Notes under the pieces: model-generated | What the model was told of the DNA's origin: nothing | Seen by the model: the letters and a program-made list of their open reading frames with translations, nothing else | The model's database searches: none | Position numbers and translations under genes: made by a program | Part shown: positions 1 to 6,338 of the stretch, piece by piece | Layout: each line of letters starts with the position of its first letter | How positions within the stretch are numbered: position 1 is the stretch's first letter | Assembly: GCA_045537065.1 (NCBI GenBank) | Contig: JAZSOT010000068.1 | Coordinates: forward strand, 1 to 15,116 | Source: RGIG8709 sp045537065 | GTDB lineage: Bacteria > Bacillota > Clostridia > Monoglobales > Monoglobaceae | Direction of reading: 5' to 3' | DNA length: 15,116 nucleotides

Positions 1-12
1 TCTTATAGCCAT
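1..12 (-). CDS. def: Peptide deformylase, first four codons only (partial at window edge)
   Basis: Read on the minus strand, an ATG at base 12 begins M-A-I-R and runs off the window. A Shine-Dalgarno-like GAAAGG lies about nine bases upstream, 20 bases after the priA stop. M-A-I-R or M-A-L-R is a common start of peptide deformylase, which removes the formyl group from nascent proteins, and def directly follows priA in many Firmicutes. The start is seen directly; the identity is inferred from four residues plus synteny, so it is only moderately sure. Confidence 0.5.
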
Positions 13-32
13 ATTTATCTACCTTTCGTTTA

Positions 33-2267
33 TCAATACATATTAACAGGATTAACATCAACACTTAAGAATACACCTGACTTATTTCCGCCATATGAGT
101 CTAGTATATCATTCAACACATTTTTTATTTTATTCATATCATCAATTTTCATAATAATTCTGAATCTATACTGATTTTTAATTTTATTAATAGGTGCCGC
201 CTGAGGTGGCACAATATCAATTCTGCCCTCATATTTATCCGCAAAGTCAGATAAAATTTTACCTATCTCCTGAATTCTTAAATTTCCTTTTTCTTCATCT
301 TCTGATGTAATCATAAGACATACTATTTTACAGAACGGAGGATAATTAAGTCTTTGGCGTGATTTTATCTCGTTTTCATAAAACATCTCAAAGTTTTGTT
401 TTGAGGCGTATTTTATTGTGGCATTAAGAGGCTGATATGTCTGTATTACCGCTCTCCCCGGAATATCTCCACGACCCGCTCGACCGCAAACCTGTGTAAA
501 TAGTGAAAAACTTCTTTCGGGTGCTCTGTAGTCATCCATACAAAGGCTTGTGTCTGCTGCAAGCACACCCACTAGGGTTACATCGTGAAAATCAAGACCC
601 TTTGTAACCATTTGTGTCCCAAGAAGAATATCCCCATTTTTTTCAAATTCTTCAAGAACTTTTTCGTGTCCGCCTTTTTTTGATGTTGTATCAAAATCCA
701 TTCGCATTATATTTGCATAAGGGAATAACTTTTCTAATTCTTCTTCGATTTTCTGGGTTCCCGTGCCAAAATATCTAACATACTTTGAGCCGCATTCAGG
801 ACATATACTGATATTCTCAGCTAAGTGGCCGCAATAATGACATACAAGATTATCATTTTTCTTATGATAAGTAAGTGCAATACTGCAATCAGGACACTCC
901 GCAACATACCCGCATTCTCTGCATGAAACAAAGGTTGAATATCCTCTTCTGTTTAGAAAAAGAATAGTTTTACTTTTATTTTCAAGATTTTTTCTAATCT
1001 CTCTTTGTAAATATAAACTGATAGGCGAACGATTTTTGTGTTCAAAAAGTTCCGCTCTCATATCAATAATTTTAACTTCCGGCAATGCCATTTCATTGTA
1101 TCTTTTATGCATTTCAAAGAGAGTGTATTCTCCTTTTTTTGCCATATAATAATCAGACACTGACGGAGTTGCTGATGCAAGAAGCAGCACTGCATTATCA
1201 TCTTCAGCCCTTTTTCTTGCAACATCTATCGCATGGTATCTTGGAGAAGAATCCGACTTATAGCTATTTTCGTGTTCTTCATCAAGAATAATAATCCCTA
1301 TATTTTCAAATGGTGCAAAAATTGCACTTCTTGCCCCCACAACAACGTTTACCTTGCCCTCCCTGATTTTTTGCCACTGGTCAAATCTTTCACCATCCGA
1401 AAGCTTACTGTGAATAACCGCAACATATTCTCCGAAACGGCTAACAAAACGGTTTACCATTTGTGGAGTAAGGGAGATTTCAGGAACAAGCATTATTGCA
1501 TTTTTCCCTGATTTAACAACTGTCTCTATAGCCTGCAAAAAAACTTCTGTTTTTCCACTGCCCGTAACTCCCCTAAGCAAGACCTTATCGTGTCTTTCTT
1601 CTTTTATACAAGAATTAAGATAGTCTATCACTCTCTTTTGTTCCTCTGTAGGAGTATATTTTGTTGTGGATTTAATCCTTTCAAGAGAAAAAACCTGTCT
1701 ATCAACATTTTCTACAAATACAGATATAATTCCCTTTTTTTCAAGAGTGGAGACCGTCTGAGAGGAGCATCCAGACAGACTATATAGCTTTGATACATCA
1801 AGTTTATCATATTGTTTTAATATTTTTATAGCAGAAAGCATCTGGTTTGCATGCCGTCTTTCAAGCATAGCTTCAATTTCAAAAAGCTCTGTCTCATTCA
1901 TAATAAGCTTTACAAATCTAATACTTTTGTAAGTTACTCCTCTATTCATTCCGGGTGGAACAACTAATCTTAAGGCCTGATAAAAAGAGCAAAAACACTT
2001 ACTCTTAAGCCACATACAAAGGTTAATCATCTTTTCAGAACAAACAGGCTCATCGCCCACACAGCTTTGTATGCATTTTAAGTTATAAAAGTCGCTGTTT
2101 TCACAAATCTCAACAACAATGCCTATGGCCGTATAGTTTTTAGCTCCAAGAGGAACTCTGACTCTCATTCCAACACAAATTCTTTCAGAAAATTCTTCTG
2201 GAATTTCATAGTCAAAAAACCTGTCAATATTATGCTCTCTGTTATCAAATACTACCTTTGCAACCAT
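33..2267 (-). CDS. priA: Primosomal protein N' (PriA), replication restart helicase
   Basis: PriA is a superfamily 2 3'-to-5' DNA helicase that recognises abandoned replication forks and starts primosome assembly for DnaB-type helicase loading. The 744-residue protein has the full family layout: an N-terminal DNA-binding domain (about 1-105), Walker A GVTGSGKTE at 233-241, the DEEH box at 329-332, SATPS at 365-369, eight zinc-binding cysteines in C-x2-C pairs (449/452, 458/461, 476/479, 489/492), GTGTQKIEEEL at 501-511 and CGRAGRG at 594-600. Length is normal and no key residue is missing. The ATG at 2267 has only a weak GTGGA-type Shine-Dalgarno. It is the fifth gene of the yicC operon, 74 bases after rpoZ and 20 bases before def. 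In Bacillus subtilis coaBC sits between rpoZ and priA; here it is absent. Confidence 0.97.
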   Translation of the reverse strand: MVAKVVFDNREHNIDRFFDYEIPEEFSERICVGMRVRVPLGAKNYTAIGIVVEICENSDFYNLKCIQSCVGDEPVCSEKMINLCMWLKSKCFCSFYQALRLVVPPGMNRGVTYKSIRFVKLIMNETELFEIEAMLERRHANQMLSAIKILKQYDKLDVSKLYSLSGCSSQTVSTLEKKGIISVFVENVDRQVFSLERIKSTTKYTPTEEQKRVIDYLNSCIKEERHDKVLLRGVTGSGKTEVFLQAIETVVKSGKNAIMLVPEISLTPQMVNRFVSRFGEYVAVIHSKLSDGERFDQWQKIREGKVNVVVGARSAIFAPFENIGIIILDEEHENSYKSDSSPRYHAIDVARKRAEDDNAVLLLASATPSVSDYYMAKKGEYTLFEMHKRYNEMALPEVKIIDMRAELFEHKNRSPISLYLQREIRKNLENKSKTILFLNRRGYSTFVSCRECGYVAECPDCSIALTYHKKNDNLVCHYCGHLAENISICPECGSKYVRYFGTGTQKIEEELEKLFPYANIMRMDFDTTSKKGGHEKVLEEFEKNGDILLGTQMVTKGLDFHDVTLVGVLAADTSLCMDDYRAPERSFSLFTQVCGRAGRGDIPGRAVIQTYQPLNATIKYASKQNFEMFYENEIKSRQRLNYPPFCKIVCLMITSEDEEKGNLRIQEIGKILSDFADKYEGRIDIVPPQAAPINKIKNQYRFRIIMKIDDMNKIKNVLNDILDSYGGNKSGVFLSVDVNPVNMY

Positions 2268-2306
2268 AACAAATCCACTTCAAAAAATATTAGTAATTAG
2301 CACAAA

Positions 2307-2331
2307 GGACTATTCAGAATATGAACAGCCC
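2307..2331 (-). promoter_or_regulatory. Intercistronic RNA hairpin between rpoZ and priA
   Basis: In the minus-strand transcript, 2331-2322 pairs with 2316-2307 to give a 10-bp stem with a five-base loop. Two of the pairs are G-U, which on the other strand would be A-C mismatches, so the fold favours the operon mRNA. No T-run follows, so it is not a standard terminator. It lies 10 bases after the rpoZ stop. A role in mRNA stability or processing is inference. Confidence 0.4.
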
Positions 2332-2341
2332 CAAAAACTAT

Positions 2342-2530
2342 TTATTTTAATCTAACCTTATCCTCATAAATTTCACAAATAGCTTTAGTAACATCCTTGT
2401 TTGAACCAGCATCAACTAAAGCATCTCTGCCACATGCAAGCTGTCTTGCTCTTTTTGCAATTTCAATAACAAGAGAATATCTGCTTCCTGTTTTTCCTAC
2501 AAGTTCAGTAATCGGTGGATAAATCATCAT
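2342..2530 (-). CDS. rpoZ: RNA polymerase omega subunit
   Basis: Omega is the small RNA polymerase subunit that helps fold and hold beta-prime. The 62-residue protein starts MMIYPPITEL, followed by the family signature RYSLVIEIAKRAR at 17-29 and a helix-rich end (KAICEIYEDKVRLK). It is at the short end of the family but complete. It lies only two bases after the gmk stop; its AAGGAG Shine-Dalgarno lies inside the 3' end of gmk, 11 bases before the first ATG, so the two are probably translationally coupled. Gmk followed by rpoZ is a very widespread bacterial gene pair. The second ATG, three bases on, is a possible alternative start. Confidence 0.93.
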   Translation of the reverse strand: MMIYPPITELVGKTGSRYSLVIEIAKRARQLACGRDALVDAGSNKDVTKAICEIYEDKVRLK

Positions 2531-2532
2531 AA

Positions 2533-3087
2533 TTAATCATTCTCCTTATTTATAATTTTCTCTATTTCTAAAACAGCATTTTCAACCACATCATTTACAA
2601 CAACATAGTCGTATCTGTCTTTAAGCTTAAGTTCTTCCTTTGCAGCACTAAGCCGTCTTTCAATTTCCTCGTCTGTCTCAGACCCTCTGTTTTTAAGTCT
2701 TTCGAGCAAAGCGTTCTCATCAGGAGGAGCAATAAATATGTAAACTCCGTCAGAATAATTATCCATTACCTGAAGAGCACCCTTAACATCTATTTCAAGA
2801 ATAACATTTTTGCCCTCGTTAAGATTTTTAAGGACAGGGGCTTTTAATGTTCCATAATAATTTCCATTATATTGCGCCCATTCAAGAAAAGCACCATCAT
2901 CAATCAAGCTTTCAAATTCATCTTTGGTCTTAAAAAAATAAGTTACTCCCTCTTTATCCTCATTTCTTGGACTTCTGGTTGTTGCAGAAACAGAAAAATA
3001 AATGTTTAAATCCTTTTTAAAAAGTTCTCTGCAAACAGTTCCCTTTCCAACTCCAGATGGTCCGGATATCAAAAATAGTTTTCCCAT
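2533..3087 (-). CDS. gmk: Guanylate kinase
   Basis: Guanylate kinase phosphorylates GMP (and dGMP) to GDP with ATP, in GTP synthesis and guanine salvage. The 184-residue sequence has the P-loop GPSGVGKGT at 9-17, the GMP-binding SATTRSPR at 34-41, EGVTYFF at 46-52, EIDVKGA at 98-104 and the lid region with RLKNRG near 130-135. It is shorter at the C-terminus than the roughly 205 residues of the E. coli and B. subtilis enzymes, but all catalytic motifs are there. The ATG follows the remA stop by four bases, with only a weak purine-rich ribosome site inside the end of remA, which suggests translational coupling. In Firmicutes this enzyme is a known target of (p)ppGpp; that is family knowledge, not visible here. 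Confidence 0.96.
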   Translation of the reverse strand: MGKLFLISGPSGVGKGTVCRELFKKDLNIYFSVSATTRSPRNEDKEGVTYFFKTKDEFESLIDDGAFLEWAQYNGNYYGTLKAPVLKNLNEGKNVILEIDVKGALQVMDNYSDGVYIFIAPPDENALLERLKNRGSETDEEIERRLSAAKEELKLKDRYDYVVVNDVVENAVLEIEKIINKEND

Positions 3088-3091
3088 ATTA

Positions 3092-3382
3092 TTAGTCTTC
3101 TAAGCCTTCGCTTACCCTTTCTTCATCTCTGATATCAGAAATTTCTTCTTTTGTTTCCGCTCTGCCTGCTATTGTTTCTGTCTGAATTGCAGATAAAATA
3201 ATATGATCACTGTCTGTTATAATAACCGCTCTTGTTCTTCTTCCGCAGGAGGCATCTATAAGCATCCCTTTATCTCTTGCATCCTGCACAATTCTCTTAA
3301 TAGGTGCAGACTCAGGGCTTACAATAGCAACTACTCTTTCTCCGGAAACAATATTTCCAAATCCGATATTAATAAGTTTCAA
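3092..3382 (-). CDS. remA: RemA family regulator (DUF370)
   Basis: RemA is a small DNA-binding regulator that activates biofilm matrix and osmoprotection genes in B. subtilis; in Clostridia its targets are mostly unknown. The 96-residue protein starts M-K-L-I-N-I-G-F-G-N and carries the conserved core VSPESAPIKR (21-30), GRRTRAVIITDSDH (47-60) and ILSAIQTETIA (62-72). The start is set at the TTG at 3382 because GGAGG (3391-3395 on the minus strand) lies eight bases upstream and the family always begins with this KLINIGFGN block; the frame stays open upstream through the Shine-Dalgarno. After residue 75 there is an acidic tail (EEISDIRDEERVSEGLED), a little longer than in B. subtilis RemA. It lies 21 bases after yicC and four before gmk, the usual Firmicutes position. 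Confidence 0.93.
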   Translation of the reverse strand: MKLINIGFGNIVSGERVVAIVSPESAPIKRIVQDARDKGMLIDASCGRRTRAVIITDSDHIILSAIQTETIAGRAETKEEISDIRDEERVSEGLED

Positions 3383-3403
3383 TCTAACTACCTCCAACAA
3401 AAT

Positions 3404-4279
3404 CTATTCAACATTTTGAATCTGTTCTCTTATCTTTTCAATTTCAGATTTAATTTCGACAACCATAGAGCAAATTTCAACATCATTTGCTTTAGAGCCG
3501 ATTGTGTTTGCTTCTCTGTTCATTTCCTGAATAATGAAATCAAGTTTCTTTCCTATAGGCTTGTCCGTATTCAAAGCATTTAAAAATTCTTTTATATGGC
3601 TTCTTAATCTAACCGTCTCCTCATCAACGGCAACCTTATCGGCAAAAATAGCAGCCTCTGTAATAATTCTTGCCTCATCTATAGCTCTATCTTCAAGAAC
3701 TTCTCTGATTTTTGCTTCAAGTCTTTTTCTGTATTCTTCCGATGTTTCAGGAGAACGTTTTTCAACCTTTGATACAATTTCCAAAATTTCGTTAAGGTGA
3801 TATTTTATGTCCTCCTCAAGTCTTGCCCCTTCTTCACATCTCATTTTGACAAACTCACCAATAGCAGCAGTTAGAACAACATCTACTCTTTTAAAAATTT
3901 CTTCTTCATCAACCTCATCCTGAGATGCATCAAAAATATCAGAAAAACGAGTCATATGGGACATTCTTATATCATCAACCAAACCAAGTTCTTCAAGACC
4001 TCTCATAGCATTCAGGTAACTTTCAGCCAAATCCTTTTTAAGAGTAATTGTTCTGTCATTTCCATCTTTTTCTTCAATGGAAACATTCACCTCAACTTTT
4101 CCTCTTGATATGTATGAAATAAGTCTTTGTCTTAGTTTTTCTTCTAAAAATCCATAAAGTCTTGGTACTCTTATTGAAAAATCCCCATATCTGTGGTTTA
4201 CTGACTTAATCTGAACTTTAATCATAAAACCATCTATAAGTGTTTCAGCACGACCAAAACCTGTCATACTTCTAAGCAT
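3404..4279 (-). CDS. yicC: YicC/YloC family endoribonuclease
   Basis: YicC proteins are RNA-cleaving enzymes; E. coli YicC has been linked to decay of small RNAs, and the B. subtilis homologue is YloC. The 291-residue protein has the signature start MLRSMTGFGRAE, then SVNHRYGDFSIRVP at about 26-39, an acidic helical middle and the conserved C-terminal DUF1732 block with GKKLDFIIQEMNREANT and SKANDVEI. The start is the ATG at 4279: GGAAGG lies about ten bases upstream, whereas the in-frame TTG at 4297 has no ribosome site and lies in the leader. It is the first gene of the operon, directly behind a strong minus-strand promoter at 4317-4345, with a leader of about 30 bases. Confidence 0.94.
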   Translation of the reverse strand: MLRSMTGFGRAETLIDGFMIKVQIKSVNHRYGDFSIRVPRLYGFLEEKLRQRLISYISRGKVEVNVSIEEKDGNDRTITLKKDLAESYLNAMRGLEELGLVDDIRMSHMTRFSDIFDASQDEVDEEEIFKRVDVVLTAAIGEFVKMRCEEGARLEEDIKYHLNEILEIVSKVEKRSPETSEEYRKRLEAKIREVLEDRAIDEARIITEAAIFADKVAVDEETVRLRSHIKEFLNALNTDKPIGKKLDFIIQEMNREANTIGSKANDVEICSMVVEIKSEIEKIREQIQNVE

Positions 4280-4316
4280 ATTTAAAAATCCTTCCAAATA
4301 TAGTTTTCTACACTAA

Positions 4317-4345
4317 ATTGTAACACATTTTTCAAAAAAAATCAA
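4317..4345 (-). promoter_or_regulatory. Sigma-A promoter of the yicC-remA-gmk-rpoZ-priA operon
   Basis: On the minus strand TTGATT (4345-4340) is followed by a 17-base spacer and TACAAT (4322-4317). A TGT triplet just before the -10 makes it an extended -10 promoter. Expected transcript start is near 4310, about 30 bases before the yicC ATG. It is divergent to the rqcH promoter; the two -35 boxes are seven bases apart. Confidence 0.8.
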
Positions 4346-4352
4346 ATAATAT

Positions 4353-4381
4353 TTGAAAATTTTTTAAAAATATTATATAAT
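4353..4381 (+). promoter_or_regulatory. Sigma-A promoter of rqcH
   Basis: TTGAAA (4353-4358) and a perfect TATAAT (4376-4381) are separated by 17 bases. The transcript should begin near 4388, giving a leader of about 70 bases before the rqcH ATG. A 9-bp perfect inverted repeat (4346-4354 and 4368-4376) overlaps the -35 box and runs up to the -10 box, and may be an operator, though it is made only of A and T. Confidence 0.8.
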
Positions 4382-4459
4382 AATATAAAAACATAGAAAA
4401 AAGTGTTATTAATTGTGTAAAATATGCAGTTTATACAGCAAAGAAAGGATTTACAGCAT

Positions 4460-6214
4460 ATGTCATTTGATGGAATAGTTACAAGAAGCATCGCAATTGA
4501 ACTTAATGAAAAGCTTAAAGGTGCAAAAATAGATAAAATATATCAGCCTGAGCGGGATGAAATTATCATTGGGCTTAGAACTATTTCCGATTCATATAAG
4601 CTTTTGATGACTGCAAGTTCGTCAAATCCCAGAATCCATTTGACAAATCAAAAAAAGGAAAACCCTATTACAGCTCCTCTTTTTTGTATGATACTCAGGA
4701 AGCACCTGCAAGGTGGTAAAATTTTGTCTGCAAAGCAAATATCTTTTGACAGAATTATTGAAATACAAATCGAAAGCTATACAGAACTTGGAGACCTTAC
4801 CGTAAAACGCCTCATAATCGAAATTATGGGTAGGCACAGCAATATTATTCTGGTTTCAGAAAAGAACACAATTATCGACAGTATAAAGCACATAGATTTT
4901 ACAGTAAGTTCCGTAAGACAAATTCTTCCCGGCTTAATTTATGAATATCCACCTATGCAGGATAAGATTTCGCCGGATTGTTTTTCATTTGAAATAATTA
5001 AAGAAATGCTTGCTAATACAACAGAAGATATAACCTTTGAAAAAGCTTTAATCTCCTCTGTTACAGGTATAAGCCCACAGCTTGCCAGAGAAATTTCATA
5101 CAGAGCAAATAAGACAATAAACATGCCCCTGATGAATTGCAAAATAGAGAGTCTAACAAATGAAACCAACTCTTTTTTTGAAAATATAAAAAACAACAAA
5201 TTTTCACCTACTCTTGTTTACGACAACACAAAAAAACACCCCGAGGCATTTTCTTGTGTGGAACTAACCCAGTACTCTCCATTGCCTGCATTTTCATCAG
5301 ACAGTATAAGTGAAATAATTGATAAATTCTACGAAGAACGCTCTCAAAATGAAAGAATAAACCAAAAAAGTGCGGGTCTTATCAAAATAATTAACAACAA
5401 TATTGAAAGATGCAATAAAAAAGTTCAATTGCATAAACAAAATATTGAAAAATCAGCAAAAAGAGATAAATATAAAACGTACGGCGATTTATTAGTCGCA
5501 AATTTATACAAAGTTAACTACGGAGATAAAACTGCAGTTATCACAAATTATTTTTCTGAAAATCAGGAAGATATAGAAATTCCGTTAAAACCTGATTTAT
5601 CTCCGTCTCAAAACGCACAACATTATTATAAGCTTTTCAATAAAGCGAAAACAACCGAAGAATATTCTAAAAAGGAGCTTGAAAAAACAGAGAACGAATT
5701 ATACTATCTGGAAACTGTTTTAGAATCTCTTTCTCTTTCAAAAACAGCATCAGATATTGATGAAATAAAAGAAGAACTTGCACAGCAAGGTTATATTAAT
5801 ATTCAAAAGAAAAAAGGTAAAAAAAACGCTCAAAAGGCAAGACCGATTGAATTCAAAACTTCAGATGGATACACAGTTTATGTTGGCAGAAACAACATCG
5901 AAAATGATTGGTTAACCTTGAAATCATCTTATTCAACAGACATTTGGTTGCACACAAAATTTATTCCAGGCTCTCACACTATTATAAAGACAAAGGGCGA
6001 AACAAACATTCCTGATTCTTCAATAATTGAAGCTGCAACCCTTGCGGCATATCACAGTAAAGCAAAAAAATCAGCTCAGGTTCCTGTTGATTACACAGTT
6101 ATAAAAAATGTAAAAAAACCAAACGGAGCAAAGCCTGGGTTTGTTATTTATGACAATTATAACACAGTTTATGTGACGCCTGACGAGGAAACTGTTGAAA
6201 AACTGCGGGTATAG
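4460..6214 (+). CDS. rqcH: RqcH, NFACT family ribosome-associated quality control protein
   Basis: RqcH (B. subtilis YloA, relative of eukaryotic Rqc2/NEMF, often annotated as fibronectin-binding protein) binds stalled 50S-peptidyl-tRNA complexes and recruits tRNA-Ala to add C-terminal alanine tails that mark the chain for proteolysis. The 584-residue protein has NFACT-N at about 1-180 with MSFDGIVTRSIAIELNEKL, the conserved LRKHLQGG at 79-86 and the functional D97-R98 pair (ISFDRII), EIMGRHSN at 121-128, a helix-hairpin-helix stretch near 195-225, a charged coiled-coil region about 285-445 and NFACT-R at about 463-575 (DIWLHTKFIPGSHT and KPGFVIYDNYNTVYVTP). The ATG at 4460 is chosen because AAAGGA lies ten bases upstream and the protein then starts as the family does; an in-frame ATG at 4424 lacks a ribosome site. 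A surface adhesin role is unlikely: there is no signal peptide. Confidence 0.95.
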   Translation: MSFDGIVTRSIAIELNEKLKGAKIDKIYQPERDEIIIGLRTISDSYKLLMTASSSNPRIHLTNQKKENPITAPLFCMILRKHLQGGKILSAKQISFDRIIEIQIESYTELGDLTVKRLIIEIMGRHSNIILVSEKNTIIDSIKHIDFTVSSVRQILPGLIYEYPPMQDKISPDCFSFEIIKEMLANTTEDITFEKALISSVTGISPQLAREISYRANKTINMPLMNCKIESLTNETNSFFENIKNNKFSPTLVYDNTKKHPEAFSCVELTQYSPLPAFSSDSISEIIDKFYEERSQNERINQKSAGLIKIINNNIERCNKKVQLHKQNIEKSAKRDKYKTYGDLLVANLYKVNYGDKTAVITNYFSENQEDIEIPLKPDLSPSQNAQHYYKLFNKAKTTEEYSKKELEKTENELYYLETVLESLSLSKTASDIDEIKEELAQQGYINIQKKKGKKNAQKARPIEFKTSDGYTVYVGRNNIENDWLTLKSSYSTDIWLHTKFIPGSHTIIKTKGETNIPDSSIIEAATLAAYHSKAKKSAQVPVDYTVIKNVKKPNGAKPGFVIYDNYNTVYVTPDEETVEKLRV

Positions 6215-6223
6215 AAAAATAAA

Positions 6224-6235
6224 AGATAATTATCT
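6224..6235. repeat. 12-bp perfect palindrome after rqcH
   Basis: AGATAATTATCT is fully self-complementary. It lies 10 bases after the rqcH stop and about 33 bases upstream of the pflB -35 box. It is too weak and AT-rich to be a convincing terminator, and could be a regulator site for pflB or a chance AT palindrome. No other terminator is visible for rqcH, so some read-through into pflB is possible. Confidence 0.3.
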
Positions 6236-6267
6236 AAAAATTTGTAAAAAAAAATTGTAATATTATA

Positions 6268-6296
6268 TTGATTTTTTATGTAAAGTACTTTATAAT
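6268..6296 (+). promoter_or_regulatory. Sigma-A promoter of pflBA
   Basis: TTGATT (6268-6273), a 17-base spacer and a perfect TATAAT (6291-6296). Transcription should start near 6303, leaving a leader of about 36 bases with GGAG nine bases or so before the pflB ATG. A 12-bp perfect palindrome TAAAGTACTTTA (6281-6292) fills the end of the spacer and enters the -10 box, which is where a repressor would act. Confidence 0.8.
6281..6292. promoter_or_regulatory. Candidate operator within the pflB promoter
   Basis: TAAAGTACTTTA is a perfect 12-bp palindrome placed between the -35 and -10 boxes and overlapping the first two bases of the -10. It does not match the Rex consensus (TTGTTAA with spaced inverted half), the Fnr/Crp TGTGA-N6-TCACA form or a catabolite (cre) site that I know. 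Its function as an operator is inference from position. Confidence 0.35.
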
Positions 6297-6338
6297 ATAA
6301 ATGTCTATGTATTATTAAGAAAATGAACGGAGAAAAAT

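Noticed and set aside
1085..1787. Several plus-strand frames of 65-92 codons opposite priA
   Set aside because: They are shadows of a clearly conserved gene, have no ribosome sites and resemble no family.
4424..4459. Upstream in-frame ATG that would lengthen RqcH by 12 residues
   Set aside because: No ribosome site precedes it, while AAAGGA is well placed for the ATG at 4460, and the family starts with MSFDG.
6215..6267. Rho-independent terminator after rqcH
   Set aside because: The only inverted repeat, AGATAATTATCT, has no loop and no GC core, and the following tract is A-rich rather than a T-run.
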